The position numbers and the translations under genes were made by a program. A stretch of DNA of 64,000 nt from Candidatus Phosphitivorax anaerolimi. GTDB lineage: Bacteria; Desulfobacterota; Desulfomonilia; UBA1062. Every line of letters begins with the position of its first letter. The first letter of the stretch is position 1. The stretch covers positions 48,002-112,001 of the forward strand of contig MPOS01000042.1 of NCBI GenBank assembly GCA_001896555.1. The letters are read 5' to 3'. Under the pieces are notes generated by a model, which saw only the letters and a program-made list of their open reading frames with translations, did no database searches and was not told the origin of the DNA. Positions 1-11,028 of the stretch are shown here, piece by piece.

Positions 1-273
1 AGGGCTATTCTCCTGAGCTTTCTCGCCGAGTCGCTCTTTCTGGGTCTCGCCGGCGGATGCGCGGGGCTCTTCTTTGCCTCCTTCATGCAGTTCATCACCA
101 TCTCGACCCTGAACTTCCAGTCGTTTTCCGAGCTGGCATTCCGGTTCACCCTCACCCCGGTCATTCTGATCCAATCCCTGGTCTTCGCCCTGGTCATGGG
201 ATTTATCGGCGGGGTACTGCCGGCCTTCAGGGCATCCCGGATGCAGATCGTGGATGCGCTTCGCACGAGCTGA
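1..273 (+). CDS. ABC transporter permease, FtsX/MacB type (C-terminal end only)
   Basis: This is the last 90 codons of a reading frame that enters from outside the window and stops with TGA at 271-273. The product has two hydrophobic helices: one near the start (rich in Leu, Phe and Gly) and one around LVFALVMGFIGGVLPAFRAS. It ends in the P-A-F-R-A-S-R-M-x-x-V-D-A-L-R pattern typical of the cytoplasmic end of FtsX-fold permeases of MacB/LolC-type exporters. Such permeases couple to an ATPase to move lipoproteins, peptides or drugs. The substrate cannot be told, because the periplasmic domain and any ATPase partner lie upstream. It faces the next gene tail to tail. Confidence 0.75.
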   Translation, partial: RAILLSFLAESLFLGLAGGCAGLFFASFMQFITISTLNFQSFSELAFRFTLTPVILIQSLVFALVMGFIGGVLPAFRASRMQIVDALRTS

Positions 274-311
274 GGTTGTGAGTGCGAGACCATTTGGGGA
301 TGGAACAACCT

Positions 312-331
312 GGCAGGTGCCGGCACCTGCC
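312..331. repeat. Perfect 20-bp palindrome between convergent genes
   Basis: GGCAGGTGCC is followed directly by GGCACCTGCC, a perfect 10+10 inverted repeat in the 108-base gap between the permease stop (273) and the response regulator stop (382). It could form a hairpin in both transcripts, but there is no T tract on either side, so a simple intrinsic terminator is not shown. No second copy was noticed elsewhere. Confidence 0.5.
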
Positions 332-381
332 GACCGGAAGGAGGAGGGGCCATGCCAGTCCAGCCCATCTCTATTTCCCGG

Positions 382-774
382 TCAGATGAGGCCCAGGTTG
401 GTGAGTGTCCAGGTGAGGTCCTGCAGCCGCACCGGCTTCGAGATAACGGCGTCCGACAGGGATTTCACCGGCTCCAGATCGTCTTCGGAGCCGTAGTGGC
501 CGGTTGTCATCACGACCTTGACACCCTGGTCCCGGGGGATTCCCTGTTCCTCCTCGGCGGCCCTGATCATAACAAGGGCCTCGGACCCGTCCATCTCGGG
601 CATTATCACGTCCAGGCAGACCAGATCGAACGGCTCTCCCCGGGCGTGGGCGGCGGTGAAGGCTTCAACGCCTTCTCTGCCGTTTACGCACTGATGGACC
701 ACACCGTAGCGGGAGAGGATCTTCTCCAGGATGGCCCTGCTCGTGAATTCATCCTCAACAATGAGTATCTTCAC
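382..774 (-). CDS. Stand-alone CheY-like response regulator
   Basis: A single receiver domain of 130 residues with no output domain. The acidic pocket is E7-D8, the phosphoacceptor is D55 in LVCLDVIMPEMDG, the switch residue is T91 (VVMTTGHYG), and the conserved Lys is K113 in ISKPV. It begins 3 bases after the stop of the hybrid histidine kinase upstream and is almost certainly co-transcribed with it. That kinase has its own receivers and an Hpt domain, so this protein is the likely terminal phosphate acceptor of the relay. With no DNA-binding or enzymatic domain, it probably acts by protein contact. The target is unknown. Confidence 0.9.
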   Translation of the reverse strand: MKILIVEDEFTSRAILEKILSRYGVVHQCVNGREGVEAFTAAHARGEPFDLVCLDVIMPEMDGSEALVMIRAAEEEQGIPRDQGVKVVMTTGHYGSEDDLEPVKSLSDAVISKPVRLQDLTWTLTNLGLI

Positions 775-777
775 CGG

Positions 778-3700
778 CTAGCGTCCTTTCGTTTCGATCC
801 ACCCTTCTTTTTCGGCTGCAGAGCGAAAAAGCTCAAATCGATCGAGGAGCTGTGGTTTCAGCGATGCCGCCAGCGCCAAGTCACCTTTTCTGCCCGCCAT
901 CTCGATTTCCCGGGCGATTTCGCTCAATGCCTCACCGCCGGCATTGGCGGCGGCGCCCTTGATGGAGTGTGCGTGCAGAACCACCCCTGGCTGATCTGCC
1001 TTGTCCAGAGACTCTTCGAGCTTGGCGATGGTGTCGGGGATGTGCTCGAAAAAGGTATTGAGCACGATTCCGGCAAGCTCCCGATCTCCGTCGAGCCGGT
1101 CCATGAGCCCGGCCTGATCGAATGCCGCAGCCCCGGGCGTGCCGGGATGTTCCCCCTGCGCGGAATGCTCCGTGCCAGATGTGCCGCCATGGTCCGATGC
1201 ACTTTCGCTCTTCAGGCCCAACCCGGCCATATCGTTTCCGGCGCCCGGCAGCCATTTGGCGAGCATGCTTGCGAGATCGGACTGCCGTACCGGCTTCGCC
1301 AGGTAATCATCCATGCCCGCAGCGATACACCGTTCGCGGTCGCCTTTCATGACATAGGCGGTCATGGCGATGATGGGCACATGGCGGTTCAGCACCCCGG
1401 ATTCACTGCTCCGGATGAAACGCGTGGTCTCGAATCCGTCCATCTCGGGCATCTGACAATCCATGAGCACGAGGTCAAATGCTGTCTTTCTCAGGGCACT
1501 GATCGCATCAGCGCCCCGTTCCACCGCGGTCACCCGGTAGCCCAAGTGGTCGAGCATTCCCTGCGCAACCATTTTGTTGGTGAGGTTGTCCTCCACAAGC
1601 AGAATGTGCCTGCGCCTGGTTTTTGCCTCGTTGAGGGTATGGCGGGTGACGAGATCCCCCGGTCTCTGCCCGCTTGCATCCGGTTGACCGTGATACCGGC
1701 CCAGCACCGTGGTCAGGCACGCGAACAGGTGGGCCTGCCTGACGGGCTTGGTCAGATAAGCGGCAAAACCGGCATTGTGGGCACGGGATGCCTCACCGCG
1801 CTGGGCGAGCGACGAGAGCATGACCAGGGCGGTATTTTTCAAGTCAGGGTCTTCCTTGATCATTTTCCCCAAGGCCTCGCCGCTCACCTCTTTCATGGCA
1901 GAGTCCAGGATGACAACGGTGAAGGGATCTCTCTCGCGGGCGGCTTTGTGCAGGATGTCCAGCACCTCCTGTCCTCCCGACGTCTGTTCATGCCGGGCAC
2001 CCCACGATTCCAGCATCAGGGTCAGAACTTCCCGGTTGGTGGCGTTGTCGTCCACCACCAGGATGCGCCGACCGGCTATCGCCTCCACACGTTCCGGAAC
2101 AGGCGGGGAAGAGCCCTGCTTCCTGTCGAGCTCCACGGTGAATGAAAAAGTCGATCCCTTTCCCACCGTGCTCTGCACTGTGATCTCGCCGCCCATCATC
2201 TCGGTGAGTTTTTTCGAGATCGCCAGCCCAAGGCCGGTTCCGCCGAATTTGCGGGTGCTCGAGGAATCCACCTGGGTAAACAAGGTGAAGAGCAGCGGCA
2301 GGCTTTCGGGCGGGATGCCGATCCCGGTGTCGCGGATCGAGAACTTCAAGGTCGAGCTCTGCTCTGTCTGGGCGACCTGTTCCACCCGGATGGCCACTTC
2401 TCCCTGGTTCGTGAACTTCACGGCATTACCTGCAAGGTTCATGAGGATCTGGCGGAGCCTTCCCGGGTCGCCGTGTACCAGGGCAGGCACATCCGGTTCG
2501 ATGAGACAGGAGATCTCGATGCCCTTTTCAGCGGCCCTCACTGCCAGGAGGTCGGTCACATCCTCCACCATGACCCTGAGATCAAAATCCGTTATCTCCA
2601 GTTCGAGTCGGTCCGCTTCTATCTTGGATATGTCGAGGATGTCATTGATGAGCGTGATCAGGGCATCTCCGCTTTTCATGATGATCCCGGCATACTGGCG
2701 CTGCCTGGGGGAGAGCTCGGTGTCGAGGAGCAGCTCGCACATCCCGATGATGCCGTTCATGGGGGTGCGAATCTCATGGCTCATGTTCGCCAGAAACCGG
2801 CTCTTTGCCTGGTTTGCCGCGTGGGCCTCCTCCGCCATCCGGTTGGCCCGCTCCTCGGCTTCTTTTCTCGCCGTGATGTCCACAAAGCTTTCCAGCAGAT
2901 AATCTTTGCCGCCGATGCTCACCCGGATAACCGTCTTGAGGATCGGCATCTCTTTTCCATCCGCAGTGATCAGTATGCGCTCGGAATTCTCCAAGGTTTC
3001 GCCGAGGTCGGTAACCGGGCACGATCCTTCTTCTGCCTGGCAGATATTCCCCCTGCACGTCATACCCACCATGTCTTCGATCGAGGTATTGCACATCAAA
3101 GCCGCTGTCCTGTTGACGTTCACGATGGTATGGGTTTTAGGATCGATGAGAATAATGCCTGCCTGCACGTTGTCGAACACGGCGTGGAGATGCTCTTCGC
3201 TTTCCTTGAGCGCCTTCTCGGCCATCTTTCTCTCGGTGATGTCCCGGGCAACGGCATGAAAGCCGGTGACCGTATCCCCGTCCAGGAGCAGTCTCACGTT
3301 CTGTCCTATCCACATCTCGCGGCCGTCTTTCGTGATCGTGGGACACTCGATATAGATGCTCGGGAGCTTCTTGACGAACTGGATGCCCGTCTTTCGGATG
3401 AGTTCGCGGTGATAGTCTTCTCTGACGAAGTGGAGGTAGTGTTTCCCCACGAACTCCTCGGGCGGGTATCCGGTCACACGTTTCCCGGCGGGATTGACAA
3501 ACCGGATAATGCCCGTGGCATCGGTTTCGTAGATCACATCGTTGGCATTGTCTACGAGCTGGCGGTACTGCTCTTCTTTTCTGCGAAGATCATTTTCCAT
3601 GTTCTTGCGCGGGGTGATGTCCGAAAAGGTCCCCACCATGCGCGTGGGCGCCCCGTTCGCATCCCGTTCGACGATCTTTCCCCGGTCGAGGATATGCCGG

Positions 3701-5388
3701 TAGGCGCCCTCCCGTGTCCTCATCCTTATTTCGCATTCATAGACAGGGGTCTTTCCTTCGAGGCAGGCGCTCATGGCCTCCCGGAACCGGTCCAGGTCGT
3801 CGGGATGGATGGTTGCCTCGCGGAAGTCGTCCATCGCGCGAACATCCTCCTGCGAGTATCCCATCATTGCGACCCAGTGGGGATTGTACTTGATCTTCGA
3901 GGTAACGAGATTCAAGTCCCAGAGGCCTTCGCTCGTGGCTTCGAGGGCATAGCGCAGGGTCTGCTCCGATGCCCTGATCCTCCAGTGCGATATCTTCGAC
4001 CTCCTCTGATAGACAGTGGAAGAGAGGGCCAGGAGGGTGATGATCATGGTGGCCAGGATGGGTTGCATCCGGGCATGATAGATACGCTTGAGCCAGTGTC
4101 CGGCATCGATGTCGATGCCGAGCACGGCAAGAACATTTTCCTGTTTCAGATCTCGTATCGGAATCGACGCACTCACCCAGGTGCCCCATGTATCGGTGAG
4201 CGGCCCTTCGGTGATCTCGATGCCGGGCTCGAAGGTCTGGAGAAAGTCATCCGTGGTTTCCTGCTCATAGATCTGCCCGGGAGGTGAATAACCATCAGAG
4301 CCCGGCTCCTCTGAATCGACAAAGAAGAATAGGCTCCTGTCTTGTCTGCCCATGAGATAGATGAAGCGGTACATGGGCTCTGACTTGCGGATGTTCATGA
4401 GCTGCTTCTTGATGTGCTGGTAGTCGGGGGAGTCCAAGTCTTCCGGTCTGCCTGTGAGCATCTGCACCTCAGAGACATCGATCGCCAGGGCGGCAATACG
4501 TGCCTGAGCGAGAATCTCCTTGCGCATTGATGCATCTTCCAGCATGCCGATCCATTGGGTGATGCCCCAGCCCGAAATCAGCACGAATGCCAGCACCCAG
4601 GTGAACCATTGCACATCCGTGAGTACGCTTTGATACTTCCCTCTGAGCCGGCTGCCAAAGACGGATGTGAATCTCGTAAGGGAGGACGCCAGCAGGATGG
4701 AGACCGCGGCAATACCGACATAAGCCAGGAAAACCAGAACAGCAATGAAGTCGACCGGTTTGAACGGAGAAACGAGGGAGGCGCCCGAGCCGGGTCCGCA
4801 TACGGCGGCCAGAACCGTATATGCAGCCATGCTCGAAGCGGATGTCATAAGCCAGAAACGGGCCTGTTTTCCGGGTCGGGATTTCCATTCCCGCATGAGC
4901 ACCAACGAGGCGAGAAGGCCTGAGGGCAGTACCAGTCCCGCCCGCAGAACGATCCCAAAGGCGGCGGGTCCGAACGTGCAGGCCATGGCAGCGACCAGGA
5001 ACAGGGCGAGGTGAATCCACGGTGTCAGTGAATATCCGGCTTGTGTTCTGATGCCCTGACGGGCGAACTCGGCGAGGGGAAAGAACGAGACGGTAAAGAC
5101 CACCGTGCGGAGAATCTGGAAAGCCACAGGATCAGGAAGACACAGACCGAGCAGGGAAAGAAGCCAGAACCCGCCCTGCAACAGGCTGAAGGCGCATGCC
5201 CATTTCCATACGAGGTTTCCTATCCGGTCATGATGGAGGTAGAAGAATACGACGGCGGAAACGAGAAAGGAGAAACCGATGAGAAAGAACAGATAGTCGA
5301 GCTGGTGTATGAGGTGGGAGTAGTCCATCATCCTGTTCGCAAGGGCCGGTAGGGTTTGGGCGCCACTCCGGGGATAATGTCTGGACAA
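778..5388 (-). CDS. Membrane hybrid histidine kinase with 3 PAS, 2 receivers and Hpt
   Basis: A BarA/GacS-like phosphorelay kinase of 1536 residues. From the N-terminus it has: six or seven membrane helices (about 30-280); an extracytoplasmic Cache-like region (about 289-440); a further helix (about 450-465); three PAS domains (about 476-590, 606-725, 733-850); a HisKA with MSHEIRTPMNG, phospho-His near 871; a HATPase (about 985-1090); receiver 1 (about 1104-1225, Asp in VVILDSAM); receiver 2 (about 1261-1390, Asp in LVLMDCQMPEMDG); and an Hpt domain with LHAHSIKGAAANAGG, His near 1471. The given start is TTG. An ATG pair at 5331/5328 (MMDYSHL) is an equally good start, and neither has a convincing ribosome site. 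The signal sensed is unknown. The stand-alone receiver downstream is its likely partner. Confidence 0.92.
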   Translation of the reverse strand: MSRHYPRSGAQTLPALANRMMDYSHLIHQLDYLFFLIGFSFLVSAVVFFYLHHDRIGNLVWKWACAFSLLQGGFWLLSLLGLCLPDPVAFQILRTVVFTVSFFPLAEFARQGIRTQAGYSLTPWIHLALFLVAAMACTFGPAAFGIVLRAGLVLPSGLLASLVLMREWKSRPGKQARFWLMTSASSMAAYTVLAAVCGPGSGASLVSPFKPVDFIAVLVFLAYVGIAAVSILLASSLTRFTSVFGSRLRGKYQSVLTDVQWFTWVLAFVLISGWGITQWIGMLEDASMRKEILAQARIAALAIDVSEVQMLTGRPEDLDSPDYQHIKKQLMNIRKSEPMYRFIYLMGRQDRSLFFFVDSEEPGSDGYSPPGQIYEQETTDDFLQTFEPGIEITEGPLTDTWGTWVSASIPIRDLKQENVLAVLGIDIDAGHWLKRIYHARMQPILATMIITLLALSSTVYQRRSKISHWRIRASEQTLRYALEATSEGLWDLNLVTSKIKYNPHWVAMMGYSQEDVRAMDDFREATIHPDDLDRFREAMSACLEGKTPVYECEIRMRTREGAYRHILDRGKIVERDANGAPTRMVGTFSDITPRKNMENDLRRKEEQYRQLVDNANDVIYETDATGIIRFVNPAGKRVTGYPPEEFVGKHYLHFVREDYHRELIRKTGIQFVKKLPSIYIECPTITKDGREMWIGQNVRLLLDGDTVTGFHAVARDITERKMAEKALKESEEHLHAVFDNVQAGIILIDPKTHTIVNVNRTAALMCNTSIEDMVGMTCRGNICQAEEGSCPVTDLGETLENSERILITADGKEMPILKTVIRVSIGGKDYLLESFVDITARKEAEERANRMAEEAHAANQAKSRFLANMSHEIRTPMNGIIGMCELLLDTELSPRQRQYAGIIMKSGDALITLINDILDISKIEADRLELEITDFDLRVMVEDVTDLLAVRAAEKGIEISCLIEPDVPALVHGDPGRLRQILMNLAGNAVKFTNQGEVAIRVEQVAQTEQSSTLKFSIRDTGIGIPPESLPLLFTLFTQVDSSSTRKFGGTGLGLAISKKLTEMMGGEITVQSTVGKGSTFSFTVELDRKQGSSPPVPERVEAIAGRRILVVDDNATNREVLTLMLESWGARHEQTSGGQEVLDILHKAARERDPFTVVILDSAMKEVSGEALGKMIKEDPDLKNTALVMLSSLAQRGEASRAHNAGFAAYLTKPVRQAHLFACLTTVLGRYHGQPDASGQRPGDLVTRHTLNEAKTRRRHILLVEDNLTNKMVAQGMLDHLGYRVTAVERGADAISALRKTAFDLVLMDCQMPEMDGFETTRFIRSSESGVLNRHVPIIAMTAYVMKGDRERCIAAGMDDYLAKPVRQSDLASMLAKWLPGAGNDMAGLGLKSESASDHGGTSGTEHSAQGEHPGTPGAAAFDQAGLMDRLDGDRELAGIVLNTFFEHIPDTIAKLEESLDKADQPGVVLHAHSIKGAAANAGGEALSEIAREIEMAGRKGDLALAASLKPQLLDRFELFRSAAEKEGWIETKGR

Positions 5389-5799
5389 AACAGTCCGGAG
5401 ACCTTCTCCACCGGTTTTCTGTCACGCATGTCCTGTTCTCCTCATAGTAAAAACACTGATCGCCGGCATCCCCATCAGGGGATATCACTGCTGGATATTC
5501 TTAAAAGGTAGTATCGTACTTCCGTATGGGAAAATTGAATCGGGTGAAAAAAATTTCCGCAATCAAGGCAATGAATTATCCAGAAGATGTGGCGGGTCTC
5601 GACAGCCGGATCAGCAACCATAAGTATTGTCAAGAAGTTGGAAATGTTCTAGCATAGTATACTATTTGCATGGAGTTTTTATCATTGGACGTGCGGTTTC
5701 TCATCTCCTGTGAAAAGCCGTCCTGGATTGCAGCGTGTGCGAGTTCGCACCGGTGCCGTGTGAAATGAACAAATACGCATCAGCTGAGGGTTTTCCCCT
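5389..5799. other. Divergent intergenic region with a 12-bp palindrome
   Basis: This 411-base gap separates the divergently transcribed kinase and PKD-RCC1 genes, so it should hold both promoters. It contains a perfect palindrome ATAGTATACTAT at 5654-5665 whose core TATACT could serve as a -10. The nearest TTG-type -35 candidates (5627 TTGTCA, 5638 TTGGAA) are badly spaced, so no promoter is called. A TCCCC-ATCA-GGGGA hairpin lies near 5469-5482. No gene is seen here. Confidence 0.4.
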
Positions 5800-8721
5800 A
5801 TGGAAGAGGGCCGGGAAATGAACATGCGGCGGCGCGGCAGGCCGTGGAGAGCGTTTGGAGTGGTATTCCGCCGGGCCGTCATGATACTCTGTGCAGCGAT
5901 AGTGCTCTCGCCCCTCTCGTGCACCGAGACGCAGCCGGAACCGCAGAAAGCCCCGCCGCCCGTCCTGACGGAAACTGCACAAAAGCCGGTTGAGCCGCTG
6001 GTCGCAACGATCATGACACCCCGCGGCCCCGAATCCATATATGAGGGCGATTCACTTTCATTCAGCGGCCGTGCCCGGGGGGGAGAGTCGCCATATACCT
6101 TCCGGTGGAATTTCAGCGGGGCGGCAAGCCCGATCGAGAAGGCCGATGCCGGGGAGATCACCTTTGAGCGTCCCGGTGTATACGAGATTATCTTCGAGGT
6201 CATGGATGCCCGTGAAGCGGTGGCCAGAGACACGCTCGCCGTCGAGGTGATCGAGGACACCAGCCCTGTTGCCCGGATCGATGTCCCTGCAGAGGCCCTG
6301 GTAACCATACGGGAGGGCGGCACGCTCGACTTCGCGGGTTCTGCGCTCGGGGGCAATGGGCCCGTGAGCTTTGAGTGGGATTTCGGACAGGGCTCCAAGA
6401 CCGCCTCCGGCATGCGCGTAGACAAGGTCGCCTTCCCTGATTCGGGCGTTTTCACCGTCACCCTCACGGCCCGGGACGCCGACGGCGACACCGGGAAAAG
6501 CACTGTGGTGGTGGAGGTGACGAAGAATGTGCCCATAGCCTCGATCATCGAGCCGTCCAGCGCCCGTGAGATCTTTGAAGGCCGGTCCGTCCGCTTTTCC
6601 GGGCAGGCAAGGGAAGGCAACGGACCCTTCACCTTCTCGTGGGATTTCGGCGGCGGGGCACCGCCCTCTGCCTCCAGGGAGCCTGGAGATGTCGTGTTTA
6701 CGAAGCCCGGGCTCTACGAGGTCACATTCACGGTAAAGGATGTTCATGGGGATGCCCATTCCGCCTTCACCACCGTAAGCGTGCTCCAAGACACGAAGCC
6801 CGTGGTCGAAATCCTTTCACCGGCATTGCCGGTCAGCATCCTTCAGGGAAGGGGCATCGAGTTTCTGGCCCGGGTGACGGGCGGGGACGAGCCGGTGGAG
6901 GCCCGGTGGGATTTTCAGGGAGCAGCCCCGGAAACCACGCAGATGAATCCCGGGCTCGTGACCTTCCCGGTGCCGGGCATCTATCAGACATCGTTCAGGG
7001 CCACCGACGCATCGGGAGACACGGCGGAGGCAACGGTGCAAGTCACTGTAGTGGAGGACACCGTGCCTGAGGCAGCCATCATAGACCTTCCGGAAGAGAT
7101 CCTCATCACCGAGAAAGGCAAGGTGCTGTTCCGGGGAGCGGTTTCAGGCGGAAACGAGCCGCTGTCCTTTCTCTGGCGGTTTGGCGGTGCAGCCCCTGAC
7201 GTGCAGGCACAGGATGCAGGAGAGATCGAGTTTAAGACCATAGGCGTCTTTCCTGTCAGCTTTACGGTCACGGACTCAGACGGCGATACGGCCGCCGCAT
7301 CCGTGACCGTAAAGGTGGCGGAAGATACCAAGCCGGTAGCGGCCATGGAAAAACCCGAGGAGGACGTGGAGATCTTCGAGGGAGAATCGGTTCTGTTTAG
7401 GGGATCAGCCAGGGACGGGAACCTCCCTCTCCGATACCGGTGGGATTTCAAGGGCGGCGCCAAGAATGCCAAGGTTCAGAACCCGGGCGAGGTGGTCTTC
7501 AAAAAGGCCGGGGTGTATGAGGTTGTCTTCACCGTCACAGACGACAATGGGGACACCGACTCTGTCAAACGGATCGTGAGCGTGATCAGATCGTCGTGGG
7601 CATCCGTGTCAGGCGGATGGTCGCATTCTGCAGGACTGAAGACCGACGGTACGCTCTGGGCGTGGGGGCTCAACTCATACGGCCAGCTTGGAAACGGCGG
7701 CTCTGCAAGCTGCCGCACGCCGGTAATGGTGGGCAAGGGCACAAACTGGGCAAAGGTGGTGGTGGGAGGCGCCCATACCCTTGCACTCGAGAATGACGGC
7801 GCCCTGTGGGCCTGGGGTGCGAACGGTACGGGCCAGCTCGGCATTGGGAGCAACCAGAATGCCCATAACCCGGTCAGGGTCATGCCGGACAGCAGGTGGA
7901 AAGAGATCGCCGCCGGAAAATCGCATTCTCTGGGCATCCAGGTGGATGGAAGCCTGTGGGCCTGGGGCAGGAATGCCGAGGGGCAGCTGGGCGACGGAAC
8001 ACGGACCGGCTGTAATGTCCCGATGCCCGTGGGGAGTGAAAAAGACTGGAGGCACGTCGCCGCAGGAGAGGCGCACAGCATCGCGGTGAAGGAGGATGGG
8101 AGCCTGTGGGCCTGGGGCTCCAACGAGCTGGGACAGGTCGGCGACGGAGGGCAGTCCGACAGCCTTTCTCCCAAACGGATCGGCGGTGAGGAAGATGTCT
8201 GGATCGCGGTTGCCGCGGGCAGATGGCACACGCTTGCCATCCGCAGCGACGGAAGCCTCTGGGCCTGGGGGGCCAATATCTGGGGCCAGCTCGGCGATGG
8301 GACAAAGGTCTATAAGGTGTTGCCGGTGAGGGTTGGAGAAGACACCAACTGGAAGATGGTATCTGCCGGCGAGTATCACAGCCTCGCCCTGAAGAACGAC
8401 GGCACGCTGTGGAGCTGGGGATGGAACGCCTTCGGCCAGCTGGGCATCGGCATGACCCACGACCGGAAGCATCCTTCGTGCATCGGGTTCGATACGAACT
8501 GGTCGTTCGTATCGGCCGGTGACCACCACAGTATGGCTGTCAAGCAGAACGGCACCCTGTGGGGGTGGGGCTACAACGGCTACGGTCAGGTGGGGGACAA
8601 CACGTCCGAAGACCGGGATGCTCCGGTTCTCCTCAGGCCGCCCAAGAAAAAGATAGCCCCCTTTGGAATATCCCTTCCCGGAACGGGAGATGAAGATGAG
8701 GAAGAAAACGGGCGAAAATAA
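5800..8721 (+). CDS. PKD-repeat / RCC1-propeller surface lipoprotein
   Basis: The N-terminus is basic (MRRRGR), then a hydrophobic stretch ending LSPLSC, which reads as a lipoprotein signal with a slightly off-consensus lipobox (Cys near residue 46). Six PKD-like Ig-fold repeats of about 90 residues follow (about 65-590), each with a WDFGG-type core and a VFTVTD-type end strand. Then come seven RCC1/ATS1 repeats (about 600-945), each carrying an [20 protein letters not shown] core, enough for one closed seven-blade propeller. The tail is charged. ATG 5818 (GAGGG seven bases before) may be the true start instead of 5800. Such proteins are usually cell-surface binding or adhesion modules. No catalytic residues are seen and the ligand is unknown. 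Confidence 0.85.
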   Translation: MEEGREMNMRRRGRPWRAFGVVFRRAVMILCAAIVLSPLSCTETQPEPQKAPPPVLTETAQKPVEPLVATIMTPRGPESIYEGDSLSFSGRARGGESPYTFRWNFSGAASPIEKADAGEITFERPGVYEIIFEVMDAREAVARDTLAVEVIEDTSPVARIDVPAEALVTIREGGTLDFAGSALGGNGPVSFEWDFGQGSKTASGMRVDKVAFPDSGVFTVTLTARDADGDTGKSTVVVEVTKNVPIASIIEPSSAREIFEGRSVRFSGQAREGNGPFTFSWDFGGGAPPSASREPGDVVFTKPGLYEVTFTVKDVHGDAHSAFTTVSVLQDTKPVVEILSPALPVSILQGRGIEFLARVTGGDEPVEARWDFQGAAPETTQMNPGLVTFPVPGIYQTSFRATDASGDTAEATVQVTVVEDTVPEAAIIDLPEEILITEKGKVLFRGAVSGGNEPLSFLWRFGGAAPDVQAQDAGEIEFKTIGVFPVSFTVTDSDGDTAAASVTVKVAEDTKPVAAMEKPEEDVEIFEGESVLFRGSARDGNLPLRYRWDFKGGAKNAKVQNPGEVVFKKAGVYEVVFTVTDDNGDTDSVKRIVSVIRSSWASVSGGWSHSAGLKTDGTLWAWGLNSYGQLGNGGSASCRTPVMVGKGTNWAKVVVGGAHTLALENDGALWAWGANGTGQLGIGSNQNAHNPVRVMPDSRWKEIAAGKSHSLGIQVDGSLWAWGRNAEGQLGDGTRTGCNVPMPVGSEKDWRHVAAGEAHSIAVKEDGSLWAWGSNELGQVGDGGQSDSLSPKRIGGEEDVWIAVAAGRWHTLAIRSDGSLWAWGANIWGQLGDGTKVYKVLPVRVGEDTNWKMVSAGEYHSLALKNDGTLWSWGWNAFGQLGIGMTHDRKHPSCIGFDTNWSFVSAGDHHSMAVKQNGTLWGWGYNGYGQVGDNTSEDRDAPVLLRPPKKKIAPFGISLPGTGDEDEEENGRK

Positions 8722-8852
8722 ACGAAAAGGGCAAAAGAAGACAAGCTATAGCCTTTCTTGAAAAATTCCATAGCGGATGCACAAAAATACTCAATAAAAA
8801 TTTCCTGAACGCCGAAGAGATCTGCATACCATCAGAGAAAGAGAGTCGGCGT

Positions 8853-10979
8853 ATGAAGGGATATCGGCAAAAAATCATTTTGATCTTTGGCGGTATTTTT
8901 GCGGTCGTTCACTTCGGCTGGATCATCTCTGTCTTCTATCTGATGAGTAATTCGCCGGAGCAGATAAAGGTGTTCAGCACTCAGGGCATTATTACCTGGG
9001 TTGTCTGCTTCGTCATCGGGGTGGGCATCCTTTACGCCTTGGTGCTTCCCGTGAGTAACGGACTGGAGCAGATGGAGAAGGGAAGCCTAAGCGATGCAGA
9101 TCTCGCCAGCATCACCAGGAGAAACTCCCTTCTCCCGATCTACAGCGGCATCCTTGTCGTGATCATGACCAATCTCAATAACGTGATCCTCTATCTCAAC
9201 TATCTGCGATACGATATCGGCCCCATAGCAGCCAATGGACTCTGGCCGGCGGGTGTCGCATCGAGCTCGATATTCTATATCCTCGTGTTCGGCGCCATCA
9301 GCCTGGTGACCAGCCCCATGATCGGTATTCTGAAAGGGGAATGTGCGAGACGGGGCGTGGAGTACCAGGGGGTGACCTACAGTCTTCAGCGCAAGCTCAT
9401 GGTCGTGTTTATCCTCTTCTGCCTGGGATTCACCTTCTGGGTGGGCATGATGGCCTTCTACGAAGGTGTCTACCGCATCCAGGAAGAGCTGAAGCAGAAC
9501 ACCCTTGCACTTCAGAGGACCCTTGTCGCCGCCTTGGATGAGAACCAGCAGGACCTCAATGATGAGAGTGTTCTCGAGAAACTCGTGGATACCATGTCCC
9601 GTTCCGGCATTGGCGGTGCCTTCCTGGCCGACAGGAACGGGAATATCCTCTACAACCCGCAGAACAGGGAGATCTACAACGGGAAGTGGAAGGATATCGA
9701 CAGGACCGTCAGAGAGGGAATCCAGGCCGGCAAATCCATGAGCGTGTATGAGAATATCCACGAGCAGGTGATCTCATTTCACCCGGTGAACGATTCCTAT
9801 GCCATCGGCATGGTCTCAGGCATCCACGAGCGCATGGACCGTTTCAACCAGTTCTGGATGATTTTCCTGCTCCTGGCGATTATCGGCATGGCAAACGTCA
9901 TCCTGGCAGGCATAACCCTGTTCAGGAGCATCATCATTCCCATCAGGAACACGGTGGACAAGCTCAAGGACATCTCTGAAGGCGACGGCGATCTCTCATC
10001 GCGCCTCCAGGTGCAGAGCAATGACGAAACCGGTCTGTTGGCCGAGCAGTTCAATATCTTCGTCGACAAGCTGGAGGGCATGATCAGCTCTCTGAGGAAT
10101 GTGGCCCTGCAGGTGGATTCAGCCACCCAGGAGGTGGCGGCCGGATCGCAGGAGCTTTCCCAGGCCACCCAGGAGCAGGCCGCTGCGGTGGAGGAGGTTG
10201 CCGCAACCATCGAGCAGATGACCTCGTCCATCAAGCAGAATGCAGCGAATGCCGCTGAGGGCAGGGAGCGGGTGAAGTCCATGGTGCTCATGGCCAAGAA
10301 CACAGGCGAGGCATCTCAAGAGCTGGTGAGCCGGATGAACGAGATGTCGGAGGCCTCCAAGAAGATCGGGAATATCATCACCACGGTCAACGAGGTGGCT
10401 TTCCAGACCAACCTGCTGGCCTTGAACGCCGCAGTGGAGGCGGCCCGTGCAGGCGAGCACGGCAAGGGATTTGCCGTGGTGGCTCAGGAGGTGCGGGCCC
10501 TTGCCCAGCGTTCCGGCGATGCAGCACGACAGATCAAGGTGCTCATCGAAGACACGGTCAGCAAGATCGGCGCAGGCGATGAGATGGTCAGGAAATCCCA
10601 GCAGTCGCTGGAAGAGATCATCGGCTATATCGAAGGCCTCTCCCAGAGCATGGATGAGATCGCCACAGTATCCGAGGAGCAGGCGAGCGGCATCGACGAG
10701 CTCAACCGGGCAATCAGCCAGATCGACACCACTACCCAGCAGAATGCTTCGACCGTTGAAGAGCTGGCAAGCACCTCCGACAGCCTGAGCATCGAGGCCA
10801 GAGAACTCGCCGGGCATGTGGAGCGGTTCAAGGTCAGCAGGGACGTTGTCCGGCAGACCACCCCGCAAAGGGCACCCAAGGTCATGCGCGCAGAGCAGAA
10901 ATCGAAACCCGCCCCAGCGGTTCCAAAGCCGGTTAGGCAGATAAAACAAAGCGAGTTCGACGACTTCGAGGAGTTCTAG
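8853..10979 (+). CDS. Methyl-accepting chemotaxis protein with six-helix membrane region
   Basis: A 708-residue chemoreceptor. Five hydrophobic helices fall at about 9-30, 44-66, 94-115, 130-155 and 182-205. Then comes a soluble sensor segment (about 206-332), a sixth helix (about 333-356), a HAMP domain (about 355-408), and a long signalling coiled coil whose tip contains [21 protein letters not shown] and [18 protein letters not shown], the CheA/CheW contact region. The C-terminus [10 protein letters not shown] is a short acidic-aromatic tail on a flexible linker, comparable in position to CheR/CheB tethers of other receptors (inference). The ligand is not evident. No che genes are in view, so it should feed a chemotaxis array encoded elsewhere. 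An intrinsic terminator follows at 11029. Confidence 0.92.
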   Translation: MKGYRQKIILIFGGIFAVVHFGWIISVFYLMSNSPEQIKVFSTQGIITWVVCFVIGVGILYALVLPVSNGLEQMEKGSLSDADLASITRRNSLLPIYSGILVVIMTNLNNVILYLNYLRYDIGPIAANGLWPAGVASSSIFYILVFGAISLVTSPMIGILKGECARRGVEYQGVTYSLQRKLMVVFILFCLGFTFWVGMMAFYEGVYRIQEELKQNTLALQRTLVAALDENQQDLNDESVLEKLVDTMSRSGIGGAFLADRNGNILYNPQNREIYNGKWKDIDRTVREGIQAGKSMSVYENIHEQVISFHPVNDSYAIGMVSGIHERMDRFNQFWMIFLLLAIIGMANVILAGITLFRSIIIPIRNTVDKLKDISEGDGDLSSRLQVQSNDETGLLAEQFNIFVDKLEGMISSLRNVALQVDSATQEVAAGSQELSQATQEQAAAVEEVAATIEQMTSSIKQNAANAAEGRERVKSMVLMAKNTGEASQELVSRMNEMSEASKKIGNIITTVNEVAFQTNLLALNAAVEAARAGEHGKGFAVVAQEVRALAQRSGDAARQIKVLIEDTVSKIGAGDEMVRKSQQSLEEIIGYIEGLSQSMDEIATVSEEQASGIDELNRAISQIDTTTQQNASTVEELASTSDSLSIEARELAGHVERFKVSRDVVRQTTPQRAPKVMRAEQKSKPAPAVPKPVRQIKQSEFDDFEEF

Positions 10980-11028
10980 AAAACGACTGTGCCGGGGTGA
11001 AGGGACCTATTGAAAGGATCGGAAAGGA

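Noticed and set aside
352..2145. A 597-residue plus-strand frame opposite the kinase
   Set aside because: It is antisense to the receiver and kinase domains, with no motifs of its own.
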